Assembly: GCA_036824465.1 (NCBI GenBank) | Contig: DAITAC010000019.1 | Location: 1-49,602 of the forward strand | DNA length: 49,602 nt | Source: JAKOQB01 sp036824465 | Lineage (GTDB): Bacteria; Pseudomonadota; Gammaproteobacteria; Burkholderiales; Burkholderiaceae_F | Reading direction: 5' to 3' | In this document: piece by piece, positions 42,908-49,602 of the stretch | How positions within the stretch are numbered: the stretch's first letter is position 1 | Layout: each line of letters begins with the position of its first letter | Program-made: the position numbers and the translations under genes | The notes under the pieces: model-generated | What the model saw: the letters and a program-made list of their open reading frames with translations, nothing else | Database searches by the model: none | Told to the model about the DNA's origin: nothing

Positions 42908-44319
42908 AATCCGCGCTCCTCTTCCCGTCTCAGCTCGGGCGAGCGTCCGTTGCGTCGGCACCGACTGACTACACCCTGCATGTGCACACCGGCGAGCGCA
43001 GCGCGCTGGCAAGCGCGTGGCTGATGCTCGCGGTCGGCGCGTTGCTTGCCTCGGGCGTGTTCTCGGTGCTGCTGGTTGCTGCGCGCACGCCCGGGGTGGC
43101 CATGTGGCTGCCGGGCACGGACTTCTTCCGCGTCGCACTGGTCGTGCACGTCGACCTGTCGGTACTCGTCTGGTTTTCCGCTTGTGCGGGAATTCTGTGG
43201 AGCGTGGCCGGCTCCGAGCGCTGGCTGGCGATCGCGTGGATCGGCTGGGGCCTGGCGCTGCTGGGCAGCATCGCGCTGGCGGCTGCACCCTTTGTCGACG
43301 GTGGCGCCGCGGTGATGGCCAACTATGTGCCGATGCTTGACGGCACGTTCTTCATCACCGGACTGGTGATCTTTGGCAGCGGTTTCGGTATCACCGCATT
43401 GCGTGCACTGGCGGTGCCGATGAAGGTCGGCACTTCACTCACGCCGGACGGTGCGCTGCGTTTTGGTCTGAACACGGCCGCTGTCGCCGCCGCCATGGCG
43501 CTGCTGGCTTTCGCGTGGTCGTGGTTCGCGGTGCCGCGCGATCTGCCGGCAAAGATGTACTACGAGCTGCTGTACTGGGGGCCGGGGCACGTCATTCAGT
43601 TCTGCTGGAGCCTGATCATGCTGGTCGCCTGGCTCTGGCTCGCGACGCTGCTCGGGGCACGCGTGCCGCTGTCGCCGCGAGTCGTCGTGCTGCTGTTTGC
43701 CATTGGTCTGATATCCGTGTTCGCAACGCCAGCCATCTATCTTGCGTGGAACGTCGCGTCGGTCGAGTTTCATCGCCTCTTCACCTGGCAGATGCGCTTT
43801 GGCGGCGGGCTGGCCATCGTCCCGGTCACCGCGGCGCTGATCATCGCGCTGGTTCGCTCGCCACCGGTGGCCGCGGCACTGAAGCCGGTGCGCGCGGCAC
43901 TGATCGCTTCAGTGCTGCTGTTTGCCGTTGGCGGACTGATCGGTTTCCTGATCCGCGGTTCCGACGTTCGAATTCCCGCGCATTACCACGGCTCGATCGT
44001 CGGGATCACGCTGGCATTGATGGGGCTCGCCTACGCACTGCTGCCGCGGCTGGGATATGCCGCACCCGTTTCACGCGCGGCCGCATGGCAGCCCTGGATC
44101 TATGGCGTCGGTCAGTTGCTGCACATCACCGGACTGGTGTGGTCCGGCGGCTACGGCGTGCAGCGCAAGGTCGCTGGCGCCGAGCAGGTGCTGCGCACGA
44201 CGGGCGAGGTCGCCGGCATGGGACTGATGGGCCTCGGCGGCCTGGTCGCCGTGATCGGCGGGATGCTGTTCGTCGTGATCGTCTTGCGCGCGCTGGCACG
44301 GCGCGAAGTGGCGCCGTGA
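42904..44319 (+). CDS. Heme-copper oxidase-like subunit I lacking the metal-B histidine pair
   Basis: A 471-residue membrane protein with about twelve helices, related to CcoN/NorB-type subunits I. Kept: His82 (helix II), His229 (YWGPGHVIQF, helix VI), His360/His362 (PAHYHGS, helix X) and a CcoN-like LLPRLGY end of helix X. Missing: the helix VII His-His pair, where FTWQMRFGG puts Trp295-Gln296; the position four after His229 is Phe, not Tyr or Glu. So it can bind two hemes but probably not CuB or FeB in the usual way. Function unknown; it may transfer electrons, bind NO, or use a new site. Overlaps both neighbours. Confidence 0.8.
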   Translation: MKSALLFPSQLGRASVASAPTDYTLHVHTGERSALASAWLMLAVGALLASGVFSVLLVAARTPGVAMWLPGTDFFRVALVVHVDLSVLVWFSACAGILWSVAGSERWLAIAWIGWGLALLGSIALAAAPFVDGGAAVMANYVPMLDGTFFITGLVIFGSGFGITALRALAVPMKVGTSLTPDGALRFGLNTAAVAAAMALLAFAWSWFAVPRDLPAKMYYELLYWGPGHVIQFCWSLIMLVAWLWLATLLGARVPLSPRVVVLLFAIGLISVFATPAIYLAWNVASVEFHRLFTWQMRFGGGLAIVPVTAALIIALVRSPPVAAALKPVRAALIASVLLFAVGGLIGFLIRGSDVRIPAHYHGSIVGITLALMGLAYALLPRLGYAAPVSRAAAWQPWIYGVGQLLHITGLVWSGGYGVQRKVAGAEQVLRTTGEVAGMGLMGLGGLVAVIGGMLFVVIVLRALARREVAP

Positions 44320-45206
44320 TCCGGGCGCTGCAATGGAGCGCGCTTGCGCTCGCATTCATCGTGCTGGCGGCAAGCAGCAGTTTGCGGCTCGCGGCGAATG
44401 GATTGTCGTGCGCGCCATGGCCGGTCTGTTACGGCCAGACGGTCACCGCCGACGCGGCGCAGGCCGCGACCTCCACCCGCGCGCTGCGGGCAATCCACCG
44501 AGTCGCGGCGACCGTGTTCGGGCTGCTCGTGCTCGCTCTCGCATTGCGAGGCTGGCGCCATTTCAGCCGCGCCGAAAGACTGGCCGCGCTGCTGCTGCTC
44601 GGTGTGACGATCGCTTTGGCATGGCTTGGCCGCTATACGCCCTCACCGCTGCCCGCAGTGACCGTCGCCAACGTGCTGGGCGGACTCGCGTTGGTCGGGC
44701 TGCTGACGTGGATGCTGGCAGGGCATGCACGAGTTACCCGCCGCGTCGCCGTCGTGGTCACGGTGCTTGGAGCCGCATTGGCGTTGCAGGCGGCCGATGG
44801 AGCACTGATCAGTGCGCGGCTCGCGGGAGCGGCCTGCACGCAACCGTGCGAGCGCGCCTGGCTGCCCGGTGCCGCTGCGCTGTGGGATCTTGCGCGCGCC
44901 GGCAGCGCAACCGATGTACTCGGCCACCAGCTGGGCGGTCAGCCGTTGTATGCGGTGCACGCGTTGGCGGGCATGGTGCTGCTGCCGCTGGCGTTCGTCC
45001 TGATGGCTGCGGCGGGCGGTGGACGCGCGGCGCGCCGATTGCTGGGGTTCATCGGCGCAACGGTTGCGGTTGGCGTGCTGCTGCACGTTTTCGAGAGCCC
45101 GCTTTGGCTGGCGGTCGTGCACGCGATCCTGGCCAGCGGCACCGTCGCCGCGGTCGGTGCGCTGCTTGCTTCGGACAACAATGTCGCGATGGAGACTATC
45201 CGATGA
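44316..45206 (+). CDS. Heme A synthase-like protein (CtaA/COX15 family)
   Basis: A 296-residue eight-helix protein with the family motif RLAANGLSCAPWPVCYG (24-40), whose cysteines are 32 and 38. Three of the four expected heme ligands are visible: His61, His216 (YAVHALAG) and His270 (LAVVHAILA). The fourth, normally in a VHxxLG segment of helix 4, reads VANVLGG with Asn120. It should oxidise the heme O methyl group to heme A or a variant, working after CyoE. Start is GTG 44316 inside the stop of the preceding gene (GTGA). The DUF2249 gene overlaps its stop. Confidence 0.85.
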   Translation: MIRALQWSALALAFIVLAASSSLRLAANGLSCAPWPVCYGQTVTADAAQAATSTRALRAIHRVAATVFGLLVLALALRGWRHFSRAERLAALLLLGVTIALAWLGRYTPSPLPAVTVANVLGGLALVGLLTWMLAGHARVTRRVAVVVTVLGAALALQAADGALISARLAGAACTQPCERAWLPGAAALWDLARAGSATDVLGHQLGGQPLYAVHALAGMVLLPLAFVLMAAAGGGRAARRLLGFIGATVAVGVLLHVFESPLWLAVVHAILASGTVAAVGALLASDNNVAMETIR

Positions 45207-45427
45207 TCGTGATCGACGCGCGCGGTTGGGAGCCACCGGCCCCGTTCGAAACTGTGATGGAAACGCTGTGCGCGCTTAAACCCGGGCAGCGCATCCTGCT
45301 GATCCTCGATCGCGAGCCGTTTCCACTGTACCGTGTGCTCGCAAGCAACGGCTACGCGTACCAGGCCACCCACTGCGACGATGGCCGCGTCGAGATCGTG
45401 ATCGGCGAACGCAGTGCGCTCGTGTAG
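45203..45427 (+). CDS. DUF2249 protein
   Basis: A 74-residue cytosolic protein of the TusA-like DUF2249 family: VIDARGWEPPAPFETVMETL, then LILDREPFPLY. Members are frequently found next to NO- and nitrite-reduction genes and hemerythrin proteins; no activity is established that I know of. The ATG overlaps the CtaA-like stop (ATGA), so it is the last gene of this coupled string. It converges with the regulator gene, with only 4 bases between the stops. Confidence 0.88.
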   Translation: MIVIDARGWEPPAPFETVMETLCALKPGQRILLILDREPFPLYRVLASNGYAYQATHCDDGRVEIVIGERSALV

Positions 45428-45431
45428 TGAT

Positions 45432-46139
45432 TCAGGGCGCGTGATCGCGCAGGCGCGCGGGGTCCGGCACGTGAATGCTGCGACCCTTCACCTCGATCAG
45501 GCCGGCGGCAGCCAGGTCGTGCAGGATCCGCGAAAAGTGTTCCTGCGTGAGATTAAGCCGCGACGCAATCACGCCTTTGGCCACCGGCAGCAACACGTCG
45601 ACCGGCGCGCGGGCACCCTCTCCCTCATGCCCGGTCACACAGTCTCGCAGCAGGAAGCCGATCACACGCTCAGTGCCCGAGCGGGTCGAAAAAGACTCCA
45701 CGTCGGCGACCAGTTGATGCAGCCGGCGCGCCAGACCGCCCAGCATGCCGCGGGCAAAGCCGGAATCGTTGTCGATCCGCTCAAACACCGCGTCCTTCGG
45801 AATCCAGAGCAGCAGCGAATCAGTGAGCGCCTGTGCGGTCACCACGTGCGGCGCGTCGAGAAACATCACCGCCTCGCCGAAGCTCTGTCCGGCGCCGATG
45901 AACTCGATCACCTTCTCAACGCCGGCCGACGACACGAACGACAATTTCACCTGGCCATGCACGATCAGATGCATGCCGTCGCAGACGTCGCCGCGGCGAA
46001 ACAGCACCTGGCCACGCTCCACACGTACCAGGCGCGTGCGCTGGGCGATGCGCTCGCGCTGCGCGGGCGCGAGTTCGCGGAACAGCGGCATGCCGCTGAG
46101 AAAAGCCTCCGGGTTGATCGGTGTCGCTGCCATCGCCAC
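45432..46139 (-). CDS. dnr: Crp/Fnr-family regulator, DNR-like
   Basis: A 235-residue regulator with an N-terminal cNMP-type sensor domain (about 15-125), a dimer helix, and a winged helix-turn-helix (VIASRLNLTQEHFSRILHDL). The N-terminal cysteine cluster of FNR/ANR is absent, so it does not sense oxygen by a 4Fe-4S cluster; the DNR group uses heme and NO. The recognition helix ExxSR should read TTGAT-type boxes, and such boxes lie before this gene, nirS, and the oxidase-like cluster. It diverges from the TonB receptor gene. Confidence 0.88.
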   Translation of the reverse strand: MAMAATPINPEAFLSGMPLFRELAPAQRERIAQRTRLVRVERGQVLFRRGDVCDGMHLIVHGQVKLSFVSSAGVEKVIEFIGAGQSFGEAVMFLDAPHVVTAQALTDSLLLWIPKDAVFERIDNDSGFARGMLGGLARRLHQLVADVESFSTRSGTERVIGFLLRDCVTGHEGEGARAPVDVLLPVAKGVIASRLNLTQEHFSRILHDLAAAGLIEVKGRSIHVPDPARLRDHAP

Positions 46140-46188
46140 GCTGTCGGGTCAGGGGATGACGAAGTCTATCCGCGCCCGTCGGCAGGAT

Positions 46189-46202
46189 TTGATTTCGCTC
46201 AT
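46189..46202 (-). promoter_or_regulatory. Candidate FNR/DNR box upstream of dnr
   Basis: TTGATTTCGCTCAT matches TTGAT-N4-ATCAA at 8 of 10 positions. On the minus strand a -10-like TAGACT (46163-46168) is centred 30 bases away, putting the start of transcription near 46154, about 15 bases before the dnr ATG. It suggests autoregulation or control by an ANR/FNR protein. It might also serve the divergent receptor gene at 46365. Confidence 0.5.
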
Positions 46203-46364
46203 ACCCGATGCGGCCGACGCGGGCCATTGCCTCGATTGCGCCGCCTCCTTCCTCTTTCGAGGTAGCTCCAGCGTTACGCGCATCCATGCGCAGGCGTTGC
46301 GCCACGTCAACTGCGCTGCCGGCCCAAAACGTACCGTGCGTCGAAACCGATCGGCCTTTCCGGG

Positions 46365-48587
46365 ATGACGACTCCACCACGATTGCAGACGATCACCGCG
46401 CTCGCCGCGGCGGTGATTACGCTCGTCGTCGGCGCGCGTGCGCAAGCGCAGCAGGCGGCACTGCTCGAACCGGTGCAGATCATCGGTATTGCGCACCGCG
46501 CCGGGCGCTCGATCGACGAGGCGCCTCCGACCGTCAGCGTGATCACGCGCGGTGACATCGAGCGCGACGTGTCGTTCACCCTGCGCGACCTGCTGCGCTA
46601 CGAGCCGGGCGTGACGATCGACAACTCGCCGGCACGCTTCGGACTGGGCAGCGTCAACATCCGCGGACTTGACGGCAACCGCGTTCAGATGCTGCTGGAC
46701 GGCATCCGGCTGCCCGAGGGCTATCGCGTCGGCAGCTTTTCCAATGCGACGCGCAACCAGCTCGATCTCGGATTGCTGCAGCGTGTCGAGATCATGCGCG
46801 GGCCAGGTTCCGCGCTGTATGGTTCCGACGCGCTGGCCGGCGTGGTCGCTTTTTCGACCATCGATCCGCGCGATCTGCTGTCGCGCCGTTCCGCGCAGAC
46901 GGCCGCGGTGGCCGATCTCGGCTACGCCGAGGCCAATCGCAGCTGGCAGCGAGGCTTTGCCGCGGCCGTCGACTTCGGCGCGGCGCAGGGGTTACTCGGT
47001 TATCAGCGCGCCGATGGCCACGCAACGATCAACCAGGGCAGTGCCGATCTGATCGGCACCACGCGGACCAAGCCGAATCCGCAGGACATGGACCGCGAGA
47101 ACTGGCTCGCCAAGCTTGTCTTGCCGCTGCGCGCGGACCGTCAGGTGCGCGTGACGGTCGACCGCCACGCCGAGGGCATCGATACCGACGTGCTTTCGCT
47201 GAACCCGCAGTCGAGCCGTACCGTGAGCCTCACCGGCGCCGATTCCGCGCTGCGCGAACGCGTCAGCGCCGACGTCGATCTGGCCGGCGTTGCTTCGTTC
47301 GCCCGCCTGCGGATGCTGCTCTACGCGCAACGCTCGATGACGCGCGACGATACAAGCGAAGTGCGCGCGAACACGACCGCGGTGTGCCTGTCGGCGCCCG
47401 GCACCGTGCGCTGCCAGCGCGATGCGCAATTTCGCTTCCAGCAGCGCGAGGACGGGGCCAGCGTGATCGGCGAGATCGAGCGCGCGGGGCGCTGGGTATT
47501 CGGCTTGGAGGCGGCGCGCGTGCACGCCGACGAGCAGCGCGATGGCCAGCAGACGAACCTGAACACAGGCGCAGTGACCAAAGTCGTCGGTGGCGAGCCA
47601 TTGCCGACGCGTGATTTTCCCCGTTCGACAACGGATCGCATCGGCGCATTCGTGCAGGACGAGCTTGCCGTTACGTCGCGCGCGACGCTGATCCCGGCAC
47701 TGCGCTATGACCGCTTTCGCGTCACGCCGCAATTGGACTCTGTGTTCGTCGCGGGCAACCCCGGCCGCAGCGTGGTCGGCATCGGCGATGCAGCTTTTTC
47801 ACCAAAACTTGGCGCGCTGATCCGCGTGGCGGAGGGCACGACACTCTCTGCGCAATGGGCAACCGGCTTTCGTGCGCCGCCTGCGACTGATATCAATATC
47901 GGGCTCTCAAACCTGCCCGCTGGCTACGCCGTCGTGCCGAATCCGGATCTGCGCGCCGAGCGCAGCCGCGGATTTGAACTTGGCGTGCGCGGCCGCTACA
48001 CGCACTTCGATGTGACGATCGCGGCGTTCGATACCCGTTACACCGATCTGATCGTGTCGCGCGCGCCGCTGCCCTGCCCGGCGGACCCGCATTGCGTACC
48101 CGGGGCGACCGGGACCTTCCAGTCGCAGAACGTCATCCGAGCCCGCATCAGCGGCACAGAAGCGACGGTGCTCGCGCGCCTGGGCGGCGGCTGGAGTGCT
48201 CAAGGCGCCCTTGCGTCAACCACCGGCACCGATACGGCGCGCGAGCGGCCGCTGAATTCGATCGAACCGCAACGTGCGACGGTCGGACTGTCCTACGAGC
48301 GGGCCGCTTTCGGCGCGGCTGCGCACGTCACCCACGCGCGCGCGAAAACGCGCATCGACACCAGCGCCGGGGCGCTGTTCGCGCCGCCCGCCTATACGCT
48401 CGTCGACCTGACCGCGTCGCTGCGGATCGGCACCCACGCCAGGCTCTCGCTCGGGATCTTCAATCTTTTCGATCAGAAGTACTGGCTGTGGTCGGATGTG
48501 CGCGGTGTGCTCAATCCCGGGGCGACGATCGACCGCTACACCCAGCCCGGGCGCAACGCCAGCGCGCTGTTGCGCGCGAACTGGTAA
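46365..48587 (+). CDS. TonB-dependent outer-membrane receptor, probably for heme
   Basis: A 740-residue receptor with a signal peptide (about 1-28), a plug domain (about 30-165; DLLRYEPGVTIDN, then RGLDGNRVQMLLDGIRLPEG and GPGSALYGSDALAGVV), and a 22-strand barrel that ends in the aromatic Trp expected of outer-membrane proteins. The FRAPPATDIN and NPDLRAERS segments are typical of the hemoglobin/heme receptor group. It would import heme or another iron source. It lies between dnr and nirS, next to enzymes with high heme demand. Only a weak ribosome site is seen. Confidence 0.85.
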   Translation: MTTPPRLQTITALAAAVITLVVGARAQAQQAALLEPVQIIGIAHRAGRSIDEAPPTVSVITRGDIERDVSFTLRDLLRYEPGVTIDNSPARFGLGSVNIRGLDGNRVQMLLDGIRLPEGYRVGSFSNATRNQLDLGLLQRVEIMRGPGSALYGSDALAGVVAFSTIDPRDLLSRRSAQTAAVADLGYAEANRSWQRGFAAAVDFGAAQGLLGYQRADGHATINQGSADLIGTTRTKPNPQDMDRENWLAKLVLPLRADRQVRVTVDRHAEGIDTDVLSLNPQSSRTVSLTGADSALRERVSADVDLAGVASFARLRMLLYAQRSMTRDDTSEVRANTTAVCLSAPGTVRCQRDAQFRFQQREDGASVIGEIERAGRWVFGLEAARVHADEQRDGQQTNLNTGAVTKVVGGEPLPTRDFPRSTTDRIGAFVQDELAVTSRATLIPALRYDRFRVTPQLDSVFVAGNPGRSVVGIGDAAFSPKLGALIRVAEGTTLSAQWATGFRAPPATDINIGLSNLPAGYAVVPNPDLRAERSRGFELGVRGRYTHFDVTIAAFDTRYTDLIVSRAPLPCPADPHCVPGATGTFQSQNVIRARISGTEATVLARLGGGWSAQGALASTTGTDTARERPLNSIEPQRATVGLSYERAAFGAAAHVTHARAKTRIDTSAGALFAPPAYTLVDLTASLRIGTHARLSLGIFNLFDQKYWLWSDVRGVLNPGATIDRYTQPGRNASALLRANW

Positions 48588-48624
48588 ACCGCGACTGCCT
48601 CGGGTCAATCCGCTGTCGTTCGAA

Positions 48625-48638
48625 TTGATCGAAATTAA
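48625..48638 (+). promoter_or_regulatory. FNR/DNR box of the nirS promoter
   Basis: TTGATCGAAATTAA matches TTGAT-N4-ATCAA at 9 of 10 positions, the best such site in the window. A -10-like TATCTA (48657-48662) is centred 28 bases downstream, close to class II spacing, which puts the transcript start near 48673 and leaves a 50-base leader before nirS. GGGGAG lies just before the ATG. Confidence 0.75.
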
Positions 48639-48723
48639 GGCGCTGCAACGCGGCGCTATCTACCGTGGCGCGGATTATCGGCTCGGGCGAGACGCCCGCT
48701 CGGATTCATTTGGGGAGCGACAC

Positions 48724-49602
48724 ATGAGATTGAAACTGTTGGGTTTCGTCGGCACCGTCATTGCATTGGCGATTGGGGCCGTCTGGGCGCAGGACAAGAA
48801 AGACGAAAAGCATCCCGCCACCGAGGCAGAGACGCGCTACCAGGCGGGCGGCTCGCCGCTGGCGGGTGTCGACATGTACCAGGACATCAATCCCAAGGCA
48901 CCGCAGATGTCGAAGGCCGAGTTCGACCGCGCGCGCCAGATCTATTTCGAGCGCTGCGCCGGTTGCCACGGCGTGCTGCGCAAGGGGGCGACCGGCAAGG
49001 CACTGACGCCCGACGTCACGATCGACAAGGGCACCGAGTACCTGAAGGTGTTCATCAAGTACGGCTCGCCCGCCGGCATGCCGAACTGGGGCACGTCGGG
49101 CGAACTCAACGACGCCGACGTCGATCTGATGGCGCGCTATACGCAGCAGACGCCGCCGCAGCCGCCCGAATTCGGCATGAAGGAAATGAAGGCGACGTGG
49201 AAGGTCATCGTTGCGCCGGGTCAGCGGCCGACGAAGAAGATGAACAGGTACAACATCGACAACATCTTCTCGACCACGCTGCGCGATACCGGCGAGGTGG
49301 CGCTGATCGACGGCGATACGAAGAAGATCATCACCATCGTGAAGACTGGCTATGCGGTGCACATCTCGCGCGTGTCGGCATCGGGCCGGTATCTCTTCGT
49401 GATCGGGCGCGACGCCAAGATCAACATGATCGACCTGTGGATGGAGAAGCCCGACAACGTGGCCGAGATCCGGGTCGGGCTGGAGGCGCGCTCGGTCGAC
49501 ACGTCGAAGTACAAGGGCTACGAGGACAAGTACGCGATCGCGGGCAGCTACTGGCCGCCGCAGTACGTGATCATGAAGGGCGACACGCTCGAGCCGCTGA
49601 AG
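48724..49602 (+). CDS. nirS: Cytochrome cd1 nitrite reductase, 5' part (3' end outside window)
   Basis: The first 293 residues of NirS, the periplasmic enzyme reducing nitrite to NO. A signal peptide (1-22, ending VWA) is followed by the cytochrome c domain with the heme c motif CAGCH (Cys78, Cys81, His82) and RYTQQTPPQPPEFGM, which is very typical of NirS. The eight-bladed heme d1 propeller then begins (DGDTKKIITIVKTGYAVHIS; SASGRYLFVIGRDAKI). NirN is less likely because of the strong NirS match in the domain junction. The frame is open to the last base. It has its own DNR-box promoter. Confidence 0.96.
   Translation, partial: MRLKLLGFVGTVIALAIGAVWAQDKKDEKHPATEAETRYQAGGSPLAGVDMYQDINPKAPQMSKAEFDRARQIYFERCAGCHGVLRKGATGKALTPDVTIDKGTEYLKVFIKYGSPAGMPNWGTSGELNDADVDLMARYTQQTPPQPPEFGMKEMKATWKVIVAPGQRPTKKMNRYNIDNIFSTTLRDTGEVALIDGDTKKIITIVKTGYAVHISRVSASGRYLFVIGRDAKINMIDLWMEKPDNVAEIRVGLEARSVDTSKYKGYEDKYAIAGSYWPPQYVIMKGDTLEPLK

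Noticed and set aside
32558..45427. Canonical norCB NO reductase
   Set aside because: Neither oxidase-like subunit has the NorB HLWVEGVWE motif, and no NorC-type c-heme subunit (CxxCH) is encoded in this interval.
48706..49362. Minus-strand open frame opposite nirS
   Set aside because: nirS on the plus strand has a signal peptide, CAGCH and a propeller start; the opposite frame has no features.

Overview
The window (about 65% G+C by eye, densely packed genes, many ATGA/GTGA stop-start overlaps) looks like chromosome of a denitrifying betaproteobacterium. I infer this from the narXL / narK1K2 / narGHJI order, a DNR-type Crp/Fnr regulator next to nirS, the TssQ-like lipoprotein and the cytochrome repertoire. 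No 16S rRNA or tRNA gene was seen, so the genus stays open.

Layout. Positions 1-10467 are ordinary housekeeping and transport: the 3' end of a histidine kinase, aminopeptidase N, a small membrane methyltransferase, an MFS permease, a quinone oxidoreductase, an EamA exporter, a secreted alpha/beta hydrolase and a NatAB-type ABC exporter. Positions 10530-13893 hold a membrane Ser/Thr kinase with a C-terminal PEGA domain, a paralogue that has lost both catalytic aspartates (pseudokinase, also with PEGA), and a TPR-like lipoprotein resembling TssQ. A Lon-like AAA+ ATPase follows on the minus strand.

Positions 15219-30096 form a complete nitrate-respiration locus: NarXL (minus), then NarK1, NarK2, NarG, NarH, NarJ, NarI, a parvulin-type isomerase and a nitronate monooxygenase-like flavoprotein. 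NnrS and SirB2 membrane proteins follow.

Positions 32558-45427 are the most interesting part. They carry a respiratory module with two heme-copper-oxidase-like subunits I. The first, with a CuA-bearing subunit II, keeps three CuB histidines but has Gln where oxidases have the cross-linked Tyr, which suggests a non-canonical NO reductase. The second keeps the heme histidines but lacks the helix VII His-His pair. With them are two different cytochrome b fusion proteins (one fused to a 2Fe-2S ferredoxin plus FAD/NAD reductase, one fused to two 4Fe-4S clusters plus an MvhD/FlpD-like domain), heme O synthase, a CtaA-like protein with one heme ligand altered, an SCO protein with a C-terminal anchor, a sensor kinase with an eroded ATPase domain, a conserved-looking orphan membrane protein and a DUF2249 protein.

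Positions 45432-49602 hold a DNR-like regulator, a TonB-dependent (probably heme) receptor and the start of nirS (cytochrome cd1 nitrite reductase), which runs off the end. FNR/DNR-like boxes (TTGAT-N4-ATCAA type) lie before nirS, dnr, the first oxidase-like cluster and narX. Together the genes describe nitrate to nitrite (Nar), nitrite to NO (NirS) and probably NO to N2O by the unusual oxidase-like module. No norBC or nosZ is seen here.

No stretch longer than 300 bases lacks a gene. The longest gaps (28566-28836, 17819-18074, 14993-15218, 46140-46364, 34502-34719) hold promoters or nothing recognised.
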